Origin: Paramecium octaurelia | Taxonomy: Eukaryota; Ciliophora; Oligohymenophorea; Peniculida; Parameciidae | Reading direction: 5' to 3' | DNA: 64,000 nt | NCBI GenBank assembly: GCA_905182995.1 | Contig: CAJJDP010000143.1 | Coordinates: forward strand, 173,253-237,252 | Shown here: one piece after another, positions 11,151 to 24,672 of the stretch | Numbering within the stretch: position 1 is the stretch's first letter | How the letters are laid out: the number at the start of each line of letters is the position of its first letter | Translations under genes and position numbers: made by a program | Notes under the pieces: generated by a model | Databases searched by the model: none | Seen by the model: the letters and a program-made list of their open reading frames with translations, nothing else | Told to the model about the DNA's origin: nothing

Positions 11151-12514
11151 TTATTATTAATTATTTATTTATTTTTTCATTATCATTTCATTATCTATCT
11201 ATTTCATATTCACTCAAATCACTAATATATTGAGATCTTATGACTATTTCTTCTCTATATAGACTTAAATTATAGTTTAATTTTGAATATAATTTATTAT
11301 TATACAATAATAATAAACTTTTATCATCTCTTTAAAGATAATATACCCTTGTAAAAAAGGATATTATTAGAACGAATTCTTACATTCATTTGCAGAAGGC
11401 TTTACTCCCAGAAATTTAAAGGATTTTAGATTATTGTGTAATTATTTAATCAATAGATGTAAGTATTCTAAATTAGTTTAATAATAATTTGTTAAACCAT
11501 CCTATTGTTTTTAGACAATTTCTAGTTCAAATTCACATTTAGGTGATTTAGCAAATGATTATGAATTAAATGAATACAGATCATTTGACTTTTCAATTCC
11601 TTATCTTCAAAAATTCCATCTTTAGTTATCTTTAATTATCTTTCATTCATGTTTAAAAGCAACAGTAGAAATTAATGTTATCACACACCTTATCCAATCA
11701 GTTATAATTTTTTGTGAGCACTACTAGTGGTTTAAGAAAATCAAGTTCACTAAATTGTACTTCATAATCTGCTAAGTGAATTATTAGCCTAATTCGATCA
11801 AAAAATCTTCATCAATGGGTACTTAATGAAAAGGTTAAAAGGAGAATTCAGAAAAACCTGAAATTCAATTATTTTAAGTTTGTATGTAAATATCTTGAAA
11901 ATTTATCCCAATAATATTTCTAACAAACTCTATAATTTGTTAAGATCTATAGTAATTCTTAAATTTGAATCTGCCTAATTGGCTATTTCATCTTGTTATA
12001 CCACACCAATTATTAAATTAAATTATATATTAGTTATAATTATTTTTGTTAATCCAATAGTAATTGTCTTAAGCTACATAGCAAAATGTAAAGGCTTTAT
12101 AGCAATACTATTAAAAAAATAATATTTTATTGCAATTAAAATCGAATAGTAAATAAAGTCAAAATTAATTACATTTATATATAACTCTTTTGATCTTTAT
12201 TTTAAACATCATCTATTTTATAAGATTTAAAAAATAAAAACTACAGTAATGGGGTAGTTATAATATCAATAAATGTAAGCAAAAACACATTCAAAAACCA
12301 ATTATTTTTGTAAAAAAAGTAAATGAAAAAGTCTACAATAACAATTGAATCCATTTTGAATTCATTCATATATAAAATTCTTAGCACCTAAAATTCTATA
12401 AATACATTAACAATCCTACTCTTTAAGTCATCGACATATATGTAATAGATGATAGCTTGGAATGATCAATAAATGAAAAGTGTTATATAAATATATATTA
12501 ATTAAAATTAAATT
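11151..12514. other. AT-rich region without a supported gene
   Basis: A TGA-free plus-strand stretch of about 155 codons (near 11355-11830) has some protein-like composition but no ATG or recognisable motif. Its length is compatible with chance when only TGA stops translation. The rest is AT-rich noncoding sequence. A decayed gene is possible. Confidence 0.4.
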
Positions 12515-13340
12515 ATGTTAACAAAAAGTATAAGACTATTCAGACAATTTAGATTTTGTTCATCTCTGGAAGAAATTACTAAAAAATAGGCTGAATGGTA
12601 AAGCATAGCGAAATAGAAAACATAATAGTAAATAAACAATTAATGTCAAGACAAAAAGAATATTTAGAATAAACATTAACACAAGATCAAAAAACACGAG
12701 TGAAGGCAATAGCTGATGCATGTTGTGAATTAGATCTTTTCGAATTGTAATGTTTAATGAGTTTGCTGAATGAAAATCACTACAAGGCTCAAGGCATTGG
12801 CATCTTTGAGCTTAATTCAAATTGGCCTGCGATCAAACAAAATGAAGTACCAACTTGGCCTCCAAAGGAGAAAGAATAGATTGAAGCTTATATGAAAGAT
12901 CTCTTTGGAGAGAACGTCGTAAGAGATTCATTAATTAACTTAGCCTGATTTCAAAGCTATTTTCGGTGGTGTAGGATCAATGGGAAGTTAAGCTTCATCC
13001 CAAAGTGCTGCCACAAAAGAAGCACCAAAGCAAGAGGAGAAGCAAGCAGAAGCTGCACCAAAAGCTGAGGCTGAGGTAATTATGTAAGTAAAATCAAGAA
13101 AAAAAATTACGATGTCGAATTGAGTGCTATTGATGCAGCTCAGAAGATCAAAATTATCAAAGAAGTTAGGTATTTTTTGAATGATATCAATTTAGGTAAC
13201 TGCTCAATTTGGGATTGAAAGAAGCCAAGGATTTGGTTGAGAAATTGCCAGCAAGTTTAGGAAAGCAGGTGCCTAAGGAGAAAGCCAATGAATTAAAGGA
13301 AAAGTTAACAGCAGCAGGATGTACAATAAGTTTGAAGTGA
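12515..13340 (+). CDS. MRPL12: Mitochondrial ribosomal protein bL12m
   Basis: Four introns (12628-12650, 12919-12943, 13076-13098, 13170-13195) leave 243 codons. The N-terminus is basic and hydrophobic ([14 protein letters not shown]), consistent with mitochondrial import. A dimerisation-type helical region, an Ala/Lys/Glu hinge (about residues 150-170) and the classic L7/L12 C-terminal domain follow: [50 protein letters not shown]. It forms the ribosomal stalk that recruits translation GTPases. Two introns end in CAAG rather than TAG. The 3' end converges on a histidine-kinase gene with 26 bp between stops. Confidence 0.9.
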
Positions 13341-13366
13341 AAATCATTCATATATAAAACACAATT

Positions 13367-16065
13367 TCATAAATTTGACAATAAGTCTTTGAAGTCTTTT
13401 AGGTTCAAAGGCTTAGGTAATACATAAGTCATGCCTGCATCTATACAATTTACTATGTCTGATTCACTAGTGAATGCTGTTAAACCTATGATGTTGATGA
13501 AGGGGATCTGTTTGGTTTCTATCATTTCCAAAATGATTTTTGTAGTTTCAATTCCATTTAGTATTGGCATCTGATAATCCATTAAGATCACATCAAGCAA
13601 TTAGCAATTATCACAGCACTTCTTTAATTCGTTCAACTTATCTATTGCCTGTTACCCATTGAAAGCCTAAGGTTATACTATTTAATACTAACCACCAACA
13701 CTTCAAAGCCCAGTTTTTGAAGCAACATGCATAAGGAATGTTAGTTGAATATTTCATCATCTACTGAGAGTATTCTTCGACACTGACATTTCTTTTTTTG
13801 AGCAAAATTCAATAGATTTTACTGGCTCTCCTAATCCTCCAATAATTTTAATTATTTAATGCTAAAAACCTGTGACCGAGAACTCCTACTTGATTTTACA
13901 TCTTTAAATTGTTGTTGTATTGAAGGAGGATCGTTTGATTATCCTAATTGTCCAAATTGGATATTTCCAATTTAATCCGAGCTTTGTGAATCGTTTAAAT
14001 CACTGATCAACTTTGGATCAGACGATTTCAATTCTTTGAGTTTATTATTTATGGGAAAGAAATCACTGGATTTATCGATCGATATCATATCTGTTTAAAA
14101 CTCTATTGTTTTAAATTGCGGAGTCACGATATCATTATTTTTTAAGTTCGACACCGGCTTTACTGAAGTCACAATGACAGTTCCAATTTATATTTTATTT
14201 TGTGAATTTATTTTTGTTCCAAATCTAACTGATTTTCTAGAAATCATAATTGATTATCCTCTATTTTGTTCATCCACTTTATTTTAGTCTTCAACTAAGA
14301 TGATAACTTTTGTTCCCAAACTCTTTCCTTTGCTTTTAATTTACAATAACTATTTATTTGGATTAGTTGAGAGCTTGGTCAACAGAATGGATGAAATTAA
14401 CAGTCCAAATCCATGCCAATTTTTATTATAGATGAAATCTGAGGTCTCTTGGAATTGACTTAGAGTTTTCTGGATTCTATCCAATTTCTCTTACTCAATA
14501 CCAATCCCTTAATCTTTGATCGATATTTTCAAAGTATTTTACTCAAGTGATTTAAACCGAACAACCACATTGCCACTGTATGAGAACTTTAATGAGTTTG
14601 CCAACAAATTCACTATTATTTATATCAGACGATTATAGTCAGTATTAAATGTTAGAAAACTATTCTTCACCATTACTATTTTTAATCCCATATTCTTCAT
14701 CTCGAATTATTGCTAAAACAACCCACTTATTTCATTGATCAACTCTTTGAATGTGAAGTCTTTAATTTAGAGATGCAATGAATTTGCATAATAGTTTGAA
14801 AAGTCTATTATGTCGTTGATAATGTATGACTGTAGCTTTAATGAGTTAAATGCTGGATGCAAATACTAATTCTTGATATTATTATCAATTTAAGACTCAG
14901 AAATAGCTGATTCGATCAGATTTTTTGCACTGTTTAGGGGTGTTTTCATTTCGTGAGAAAATGATTCGATGATCTTTGATTTGAAGTCATCCTTGATTTT
15001 CTATTAGGATAATTCTGTCTATTTTGAGATGTCGTTTAAAAAGATAGTGATCTCTTGATTGTCGCTAATTATTTACCCACTTAAAGAAATGGGATTGCAA
15101 TTCTGCAATTTGATGGTGCAAGATATATCAAGAGCCTTGTTTCTAGAAGCTTGGATTAAAGAATCGTAAATCCCCTATTTATATTCTTCAAGAATTTGCT
15201 CTAAAGTTTTTGTCTATATGGTAATGACCTGTTTGGTCGATTCCAAGTTCTTAAACTCTCTGCAAGATGGATCTCTTAATTTATCTCTTAACTTTTTCAT
15301 CTGGAGTGAGGCACTTTTGAAAATCTCAGTGCATTGCTAAGGTATCTAAAAATTTAATTCTTATAAAATAATTTTCTGTAATTCTTCTTCTATGGTACAT
15401 CTAAACAATTCCATAAAGCATTAATTGATGTATTTAACACATAAGTTTGAATAACTCAATATCAGGACTTACACATTCATATCTTAGATTCTCTATCTCC
15501 AAATATTGTCACTTGTTTTTGAGTATTCGGAGGGTGACTGCAATTCATTTAGTTGTAGTTGCAAATAGTGAGTTTTATTCTGATACTTCTATTGGTATTA
15601 AACAAATCTTAAAATATCAAGGGATATTAATGTTAATGAGCAAACGAAACTTAATGCATCAATCTAAACTAAACATACTGATAATATCAGGCTTAATTTT
15701 CCAGAAATATTAGCCAGCAAAGCTATTTTTGCTATGCATTAATCAGTTTTTATATCCAACGAATACATCATTTAAATAGATAAATATATGCCACAAGGTA
15801 ATTGAATTATTGAAATTACTACAATTTCAAGTATCCTATTTAGAAATATGATATTCAACATTATTGTGTTAGTAATTTTATTCTTTAAAAGATACAAAAA
15901 AGTGCATGAGATTATGTCAACTATAATTTTGAGAATAATAGCAATTAAGCTAGTTTTAATTTCTGTCAATTCATTAATTAGACTGATATTTAAAACCATC
16001 TGTATTACTAGTAGGAAAAGAGTTGTATAAAGAAATGTATCTTTAGCTGGTGATTTCTTGTTCAT
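13367..16065 (-). CDS. Hybrid sensor histidine kinase A
   Basis: One intron (13667-13692) leaves 891 codons. Seen in order: about five hydrophobic segments in residues 10-170; a linker; dimerisation H-box FSHEMKTPLN near residue 370 (phospho-acceptor His); N-box VNLLANSLKFS; G1 DQGIGI; G2 NWHGFGLLIS; a Ser/Asn-rich spacer; then a receiver with VDDE, phospho-acceptor Asp in LMDYQMPILNG, GLTAF and the KP motif near the end. It would autophosphorylate on His and pass phosphate to its own Asp. No periplasmic-type sensor domain is visible, so the signal is unknown. The gene is a tandem paralogue of the next one, with an intron at exactly the same place, 300 nt before the stop. Confidence 0.9.
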
Positions 16066-16239
16066 GATTAGTGATTCTAATAGCCTATGAAAAATATTAA
16101 TATTTAAAATAATATATATTAAATCAAAGTAAGGACAACTTATTGTTATTTTCGCAAGTATATAATATATAAATTTAACAGTAAAATCATTAATTTTTTC
16201 AAAAACATAAAGTATTAATATAAAAATGGTTTAGGTTTA

Positions 16240-19013
16240 TCAAATTAAAGTAAGAATTTCCTTAAATTCCTTTAGATTAAGCGGCTTGTGTAGGACATCA
16301 CTCATTCCTGCTTTTAAGCAATTTTCGATATCGTTTGAATTGGTAAACGCAGTTAAACCAACAATGTGAATTTTCGGTATAATGTTGTCATTCATCATCT
16401 GAATCAATTTCTCCGAAGCTTGACACCCATTTAGAATAGGCATTTAGTAGTCCATCAAGATGAGAGTCAATAATTAACACTTCTTCCCGCATTTTTTGAT
16501 GTTCAAAATATCAACGCAAGCTTGTTGCCCATTAAATGCCTAAAAATAAATTAATAATGTTACTAAAATAACTTCGAATCCCAATTTGCACAACAACATC
16601 TAAATTGACTTCTGATTGAATATTTCGTCATCCACAGACATAATCCTCTGACATTGACATTTCTTCCGCCTCTTATAAGTTTACAGCAATTCTTCATCCT
16701 CCTGTTCTTCCGCCTACTTAATAAATTGTATGCTCAGTATCTTAGAGTTATTCGATCTTTAAGATGAGTTTTCATTCTTGCCAATATGTTTCCTATCAAC
16801 TGGCTTTTAAGGAGAACCACATAGAATATTGGTGATCAATGAGGGTTCAACAGGATGGAGCAAACCAAACTTTTAATCCAACGAGTCCAAAACAACACTT
16901 TCACTAAACATGGAATTATCATTCGATTTTTAAGAGCTAATCTAGGTTTTTTTTTATTTTTGAGCATTCTTCATTGCCAATCCCTAGTCTGACGTTTAAA
17001 TGATTGTGCCGTTGAGATTGTTAAATGAAGAAGTCAAATGTACAGAACTCTAAAATCTCTATGTGTTCTATCTAATTGTAGGTTACTTAATACTATTATG
17101 TTTCACTTGTTAATTCTTGATAAAAAAAGATACCTTAGAACCCATGTTGATTCCATCTGACTCAAACTTAATGGTGCTCTTATCAGATGGTCCCAGTTTC
17201 TAAACTAATGTAGCAGAAATCAATAACCCAAATCCATGCCACTTTTTATTTTATTGAATCTCCTTCTGATTCTTCATATTGTTTAATTACAATTAGATCT
17301 GTGATATGTTGGACTAGGAAACCCCTTGTCCCATGTCTGTAACAGTAAATTTAAGAATTTCTTTAGTGTGAGATTAGATTTTCAAGACAATCAATCCCTC
17401 AGTTGAGAATTTGATGGAGTTCTGAAGTAAATTCACCAATATTTACATTAGTTTACTATAATCACTGGTCACTGTACTGGTATAACAATCCATTAGATCC
17501 ACTCTAAATTCTAGATGCTTTTCGGCAAATTACATTTAAAAAAGGGATGTAATCTCATTAATCAATTCTCGCATTGAAAACTCCTTAATGAAGAGTTCTA
17601 GATTATTGGCACATGAAGATGTGAAATCAATTATGTCACTAATCAAATATGATTAGATTCTTAGAGAGTTTATTGCTGGAATTATATATGATTTTTTGTT
17701 TGGCTCAGTAAGATCAGTGTCTTACAAAAAGGCAGATAAAAAATTAATGGCTCCATTCAAAGGAGTTCTCAATTCATGTGAAAAGGATTCTACAATCTAA
17801 AAATAATCATGAATATACTTACTTTCGATTTGAATTCATCCTAAGAGATCAACTATTATAGTTCATTTTGCTTGGATATGTCATTTAGAAGGAGTATTAT
17901 CTCTTCATTTTGTTGGTTGGTCAAAATCGACCCAGACAACTAGAATTTCTTCTGTTGAGTATGATTCGTATTAGCATTTTCCACAAGTCCTTGATAGTTT
18001 TGATGACAAAGCAATTCCAATGAATTATTTATGATGTATTCCTAGAAGAGGCCATCGGAAAGATTTGTTATAATCTCTGCCAAAGTAAATTTAAAGGCAT
18101 TGTGATCGAAGGAATCGCCCTATTTTGAAGATATACATTATATTCCTGAGGATCCTGATAGAGGAACTGGAGTGCCGCAGTTCTAATTGTCCTACTATTA
18201 GAATCGATTCTATTTGCTTCTGAGTCTTTGGCGTATTTTTAAGTAGGAGAAGGATTGACAAATCTGATCTATGTTGTCTTGAACCAAATTGAATTGTAAT
18301 TTATGGAGGAGGAGATCTTCGAATTCTTGATCAGTCTCGCAAAACATAGAAAAGAAGTGATGAGCTGTTTTGTTTTTGAAATTGATTTTCTTGGTTTTTG
18401 AATCAATCATTATAAATGATACAGGAATCATTTAAATTCTATTTTTCCACAAGTTATCCTGTTCTTATTAGGAAATCAAACTTAAGGCCAAAGGGTTTTT
18501 TTGATTTTATACGATCTATTTTACTTCTCTGTCTTGCAATAAGCGATTTAGTTCCAATATCAATTAGAATGATACTGATATGATTGCTATCAAGTCAAAA
18601 TTGATGATGATTATGAAGAGAGTGATGGCTCTTGTTGCAATAATTTCAAAGTAGCAAAAATACTTTGTGTCTGCTTCTTAGACTTCAAAGGAATGCAAAA
18701 GTATTATTAATGCGCTCTTCAATTATATGTCTAGTAATGCAATAATTAATAGTGTAGATAATTTACTGATAAATATACAGATTTTCTTAAATAGGATGGT
18801 TTTATTAGTAAGTGCAATCAATTAAGTGGTAATAGCAAAAATTGTATTTAGAATACAAACAGTAATTGTAAATATTAGTTAGGAGTCATATTAGATTATC
18901 ACGAGCGCGTTTATAGTTAATTAAAAACAAAAAAAAATGGCAATTGAATGGTCTCTTTTGAAAATATTCCATAAATGTTATTTTTTTCTAGAAAGCAATT
19001 AAGTACCATTCAT
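16240..19013 (-). CDS. Hybrid sensor histidine kinase B
   Basis: Two introns (17797-17822, 16540-16563) leave 908 codons. The start MNGTQLLSRK is in frame with the membrane region; a nearer ATG at 18970 is out of frame. Order: several hydrophobic helices within residues 20-170, linker, H-box FSHELRTPLNGA, N-box LVNLLQNSIKFS, G1 TDMGQGV, G2 KWHGFGLLIS, and receiver with VDDE, LMDYQMPILNG, GLTAF and HKPLN. It shares the architecture, linker motif (LWKNRIQ versus IWRQRIQ) and last intron of kinase A. Its G1 box departs from GxGI (GQGV), so ATP affinity may differ. Confidence 0.9.
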
Positions 19014-19070
19014 CTCTAATTATTTCATTTTCACTTTTTAAATAATTTATTCTTCTTTAATATAATCTTA

Positions 19071-21669
19071 ATGAAAATAATAATAATAATATTGCTTTTG
19101 TTATATTCAGTTTAGTCCATTTGGGGACCTACTTGCAGAAGCGTAATATCAATTATTTACCTTTAGTTATGCTACAATTCTAAGGGTTCAATTTGTGGAA
19201 TTTTATCCCAGAGCTGTTGTAAAGAAGGTTATTGTGCTAATGGTTGGATGGGAGAAGAGTGCGAGATGTAAATATGATAAATCTCTATTCAAGCCGACTC
19301 TTTATCCCCGGGTGCACTACTAATTGGAGTTTGTTTTGATAAAATAAATATATATTCAATCATAATGAATAGGCTTACTTGAATTTTGCATTTTCCCCAA
19401 TAACCCTATTACTTAAACTTGTTTCTCCATTAGAACAATCACCCCGATTCAACCAAGAAACTAGAGTGTGTAATTTTATTTAAAATGAACCCTATTACCA
19501 AAATATCAAGAGATTTTCATCGATAATAATAGAGTATTCTTTAATTTCCCTTGTGAGACCCAACCCTTTCGAATTGTTGATGACTCAAACCAAATTGATA
19601 GTGCAAAAATCTATTTCCAATTTTCATATGCTATTTACAATTCAGCATTTTTATTATGTTGAGCTTAGCAGTTTCATTTAAAATTTTTAATATTCTCATC
19701 CAAATTTTCTATTAATGATCAATATCCTAAACAAATGCCATTTTATCCTCTTTAATATTGTACCTCTACCAAAATTAAAAGTGTGCAAGCATGATTCAGA
19801 TGTACAACTTCTTAATTGTCAGTCTATTTGTTACTCCATTAATTAAATTTAAGTAAAATGAAGGAGAATCTAGAATACTAAATTATTTTATATACTTTTT
19901 TCTTAAAAATAATGTTGAATTATTGTTCATCTGGATTGATTACTTTATTCGAAATTATATTAGTTTAGTTGAATAATTAAGTTAGTCCAACCTCAACAAG
20001 GTGAATAGATTTTATCGTTGAAATAATAAGCAAGAAATTGTTGTTAGAATAGGCTTTGAGTCAATTTCTACAACACTTAAATTGATGAGAAAAGGCGTAA
20101 TGTTGATTGATATTACTCTCTCGATTCATGGTCCATCCTAACTTTCGAAGTTTTTCATAATAATGTTGGGACAAAGGAACTAGTTCTCATGAATAATTAT
20201 AAAATATATAAAAAAAGTCCTTCTTCTACTTGTATAATTATTCTATATATTTTATTTGTTTCCATAAGTTTAGAACATCGTTGACAACACTTAAATAAAA
20301 TATTGGAAGGTCACATGTTAATAATTAATATTTCATAATCGCATATGAACTTGCTATCATAGATTATTATATTCAATCTCCTTTTTCTTGAAACATTAGC
20401 ATTCAGCTTATCTGTTTCATAAACAACGCCAACGATTACAGGAACTTATCAAACCATATCATAATTTAATTCAACATTCCAATTCAACACTACCATTCAG
20501 ATAGAAGGGGAATAATTCCAATTTCTCATCGTCGAATTTCAGTAAACCTCTAAAGTCAAATCAAAAATGGCTGTTTTATACAATGAAAAATTTCCAACAT
20601 TAGAGATCAATAAAACTATACAATTTAAAGATATGGATTATGACAGGTATTAATTGTGCATAATCATATAGCTATGCACTAAAAAAGAAAAACCATTACT
20701 TATTCATTGAAAATTTGTTTCTTCCTAAATTTATTACAATTCTCAGTAACATTTCAATTACATTTGATTTAATATTAACAGGTACTAATGCATCAAAATG
20801 TTTAAATAATTGCAATAACTATGGAAATTGTATTTAAGGACGTTGTGTTTGTATCTCAAATTACATAGGAAAAGATTGCTCAATCAAAGCAACAGAGTTA
20901 GAAATTTAGACCTGGAGAAATTAAACTTTATCAAATAATGTAACTTTTTTTTATTATCAATAAAAGGAAAAATCGAAGGAATTAGATTTAATATTTTATG
21001 TAAACTTTCCAAATATTTTTATAGACTGATAGCCAATAAAATCTTAGTGTATTTGAAATCGTCTCCTCTGTTATCTCTTTACCTACCATCAGGTTTTATG
21101 ACTTCTATGGAAAATTTAATAACTCCCTGCCTCTTGCTCAGATAATTAGTTCAAAAGGCTTCAAAGATTTGGATGAAGATGACTTTCTGAGTGAAGACAC
21201 TGATTAGGACGATAAAAATGTATTCAATGGAACTTTGACAATGCTGACTAATTCACCCTCCAGATTAATCATCGCAGTTTTGTGTTATACCCCAAATGCA
21301 TCACTATCTATATCATTCTAATAGAGGTAGAAGTAAGGAAATACCAAAAAAATATTAGAATGGCTTTTACCTGTTATTATCTTAGGAGTCTTTATTTTTT
21401 TGGGAATCTTCTTTCTGTTAAGGCGATCATTTAAAAAAGAATAGTTATTTGGAAATCAGATTAAACAAGTTAAATTAGTGACTGATTGCGATATTTGCTA
21501 TCTATGCTAGTAAAGTTTAAAAACTAAGAACGATGAGAATGTTGTTAAAATAAATTCTTGTCTTTAAAAGCATATTTTCCATGAAAAATGTCTACAATTT
21601 TACTCTAAAAAAAATCACTAATTATATTGTCCAAGTTGTCCTTAAATACTTTCGGAACCATAGCAGTGA
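19071..21669 (+). CDS. EGF-like / TM / RING protein 1
   Basis: Signal peptide MKIIIIILLLLYSV at the start. A Cys-containing ectodomain follows (SCCKEGYCANGW), then an EGF-like module near 20790-20870 (CLNNCNNYGNC..CVC....GKDC). Next come a single membrane helix (LLPVIILGVFIFLGIFFLL) and a C-terminal RING-type finger, CDICYLC...KHIFHEKC...CPSC, just before TGA. This is the layout of membrane ubiquitin ligases of the PA-TM-RING type, with an EGF module outside. Ligase activity is inferred. The first intron is 19143-19166. The ectodomain between about 19270 and 20780 contains further introns that I did not resolve, so its residue count is open. It converges on a smaller paralogue. Confidence 0.65.
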
Positions 21670-21801
21670 CTCATTCCCCAAATACTAATACCATGATTTA
21701 TTATTGTTTATGTACTTATATCGAATTTCAATTCGTTAATATTTAATTATACCAATAAGTAACATAGAAATATACTCATTTACCCTATTTATTTGGTACT
21801 A

Positions 21802-22872
21802 TCACTCTATAGCCTTCCTACAACAAGGACAAATTGAATAAGGTGTGTTATTGATCTAATGAGTCTTCCACATATTCAAACATTCAATGTGAAATATGTG
21901 TTAACATTCCAATCGGGCTAACAATGCTAATTTATTTATTTCAAAATTTTCCAAACAAATAGGGCACTCAGGAAATTTTTATAAATCCCCCTGATTTGCA
22001 ATTTAATATTACCCTTCTAATTTTTATTTTGTTGATTTCGGTTTAAAACAATAATATACAATAAACCCAAAAATTAATAAGAAAAAACCAATTATGCCAA
22101 GTATTATTAGCAATTTAAGCATTGTTTCCTCCTCCAAATATTCTAATCCTTAGAAATCGATTGAAATACAACATTGTACTAAATTTTGAGATATTATTTT
22201 TATTAACAAAGAATAGGATTCATTTGAAACACTCACTTATTCATTATCAAGTGGATTGACATTTGATAATATTTTATATTTGCCAACCTTCGTAGTATTT
22301 ATAATTTCATCATAAGTGTTATTATCATCAGAGGGTAAATTGTATTTCTAGGATATCAAGATTTGCACTCTCACATCAGAAACATTCTCCCATTATTAAG
22401 AAAATTTAATAAGCATATTGAAGCCAAGAGTGTAGTTAAAACAAATGCAAATGTATTTCACAGTTGCACTATTTTTTTACTATTGAAACTGCTTAAATGG
22501 AGTTATCTGTAACCCTTTTTCCGAGCAATCATGATCTAAATACCCAGGATTGCAAATACAAACGCCGTTCTATGGTTGTAACATATTTATACCTCACAAA
22601 TCCCATTATTGTTACAATTGTTAGGACAAGGCATTTCAGAAAAATTATTTATAACCAATTTATATTGAGTGGTTTGATTAGTCATTATCACTAAGTACGA
22701 ACTAAATTCAGTCGAGTTTTCTTAATCTAGTACAATGTAGTGATATTTTTTTTATTATTATTTTCTATTTTTATATTCTCATTAAATACCCGTATATGTC
22801 AGCATTTTCATATCTAATTTATTTCTTGGATGTATTGTTTTAAAAGAAAGGAGCCTCCTAATAAGATTACAT
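21802..22872 (-). CDS. EGF-like / TM / RING-H2 protein 2
   Basis: Two introns (22765-22789, 22570-22592) leave 341 codons. Order: a short polar N-terminus; EGF-like CPNNCNNNGICENGVCIC; an Asn-rich ectodomain with N-x-S/T sites; one membrane helix (LLIILGIIGFFLLIFGFIV); and a textbook RING-H2 finger CPICLENF...CQHIFHIEC...CPCCRK at the C-terminus. Same architecture as the convergent neighbour, so the two are paralogues in tail-to-tail orientation (132 bp apart). No signal peptide is visible with the ATG chosen here (22870-22872), so a further upstream exon is likely missing. The probable role is a membrane E3 ubiquitin ligase. Confidence 0.75.
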
Positions 22873-23736
22873 CAATAATATATTTGCAAATTGTTTTTTT
22901 GTGATAACAAATAACTCAACCAAAACATACCTTCGTTGCTTTGCCTTGCTTACCTTTAATTATAAAGTTTGATTTATTTTTCTTTGTATGAAATGCTATT
23001 CCCATGGTTAGTAACCAATGTCAATTTACATACATTATTCACAATTGCATAATTAAAGAATTAAAGTCAAGATTAGTATTCTCATAATTCTAATATTTAT
23101 TCTAAAAATATTAAAGAATGTCAAGCATTCACTTAATCTTAATTTAATCTTTTACTAAATCATAAAATTTTTTGCCTTTTATAATAATCAACAAGTCTGA
23201 TAGAGATATTAAACCATTAAATTAGTATAAATAATAATTATGGATAATCAATAATGGTGTTAGGTAATTTTCAAAGGAATTATTGGTTTATTATGGTAAA
23301 ATAATCTGTTCTTAAAAGGGTTCTAGAAATTGAAGAGAAATAAAATGAATTTTTGTCAACGGTGATTTTACAAATATGGAACTTTAAATATACTTTGTTC
23401 TGAAAAAGTGGCTTTATAATAAATTTCATTATTAGTTGACAAATTATCAAATTTAGAAAAGGAATCTTAGGGTCGCAAGAAAAATAGAATAATGTATATT
23501 GATCCAAAAAAATAAGTTAACTTTAGCCTTCCAAGTAGTTTTTAATGCTTTCAATTAGGATATATCAAAAAAACCAACAAAGTTATGGGTTACAATTAAG
23601 TTAATGGTGGATGTTTTTGAAATGATTATATAGAGAGAGAGCGCAGATTTAGAATCTTTATTAAATAACAAGCTAGCTTAATAGATTTGGTCGATAATTA
23701 TTTTATAGATTTAATCATGCATATATGTCCTGGTTA
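22873..23736. other. AT-rich intergenic region
   Basis: May include a missing first exon of the RING-H2 gene near its left end. A minus-strand frame of 78 codons (about 23268-23507) has ordinary composition but no motif and is not convincing. Confidence 0.4.
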
Positions 23737-24416
23737 TCACATAATTACACAATTAATACAACAAGAATCTCGTATTTTTGATTTATTATGTTCTTCTAGA
23801 ATGATTGAACTCAAATGTTAAATCTCATCACTTGTTGGGTAATCTTCTGAAACCAATTCCACAATTCTGGAAATCACGACCTCAACGTTAATGTTTTCCT
23901 TGACTGATGTTTCGTAGTATATTAGGTTCTCCTCGTTTATTAATTGTTGTAATTCATTTTCTTCAAATTATTTCTCCAAATCACACTTGTTACCTAAGTC
24001 TATTTGAATAGGGTACCAATCAAAATCTTGTGTTGGACTTTGGAGTCGATTTTATTTACCAAATCAATCCAATATTTGACATCTTGGAAAGTAGAGAGTT
24101 TATGTTGATCAAACACAATTATAATTGCATTTGCTCCTTTTATGAAAACTTCTGTAACTACCTGGAATTTCTTATCGCCGGAAGTATCTTAGAGATTTAA
24201 CATGAAATTTTTATTTTGGAGAACTATAGTTTTTGATTGAAAATCTCTCCCTTTTAATAGGTTTATGGGTATATCTTGAGATGTCACATACTGATTGGAA
24301 TTGAGGGAGTCACAAAACTTACTTATTAGTTAAGTTTTGCCAACTCCCATATTCCCAATAACAGTAATTTTTGCCTTGTGTTATGGTTATTGATTGGATT
24401 TGTTATGTTTATGCAT
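23737..24416 (-). CDS. Ras/Rab-like small GTPase with CaaX tail
   Basis: One intron (23994-24016) leaves 219 codons. G1 GNMGVGKT, G3 DTSGDKKF (usually DTAGQE), G4 GNKCD and G5 ETSVK are all in order, so nucleotide binding is expected. The catalytic Gln of G3 is Asp. The effector loop lacks the Rab-typical T-I-G-x-D-F. The protein ends CCINCVIM: the last four residues fit a CaaX prenylation box rather than the double-Cys Rab tail. It sits beside a canonical Rab on the same strand. Weak GTPase activity is an inference from G3. Confidence 0.85.
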
Positions 24417-24672
24417 GGAAATTTAATAATTATTAAATATGATGTTTATTCATCAAATTAGTAAGTGGTTATCATTAACTTATTTTTAAGTTTAACTTAG
24501 GAATTACATGTTAATAAATTAAATGTGAAGTAATAATAAAGTGCAGAGAATGCAGTTAAAAATGAAATTAAAGCAATTAAAATTGAGTTGAAGTATTATT
24601 AATGAGAATAACGTAATCACAACATGAATAATATATTGAAAAATTAGGACATCACAAATCAATAGAGATGAA

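Noticed and set aside
18931..18972. Start of histidine kinase B at the ATG at 18970-18972
   Set aside because: A run of nine T on the minus strand puts this ATG out of frame. The ATG at 19011-19013 is in frame with the membrane region.
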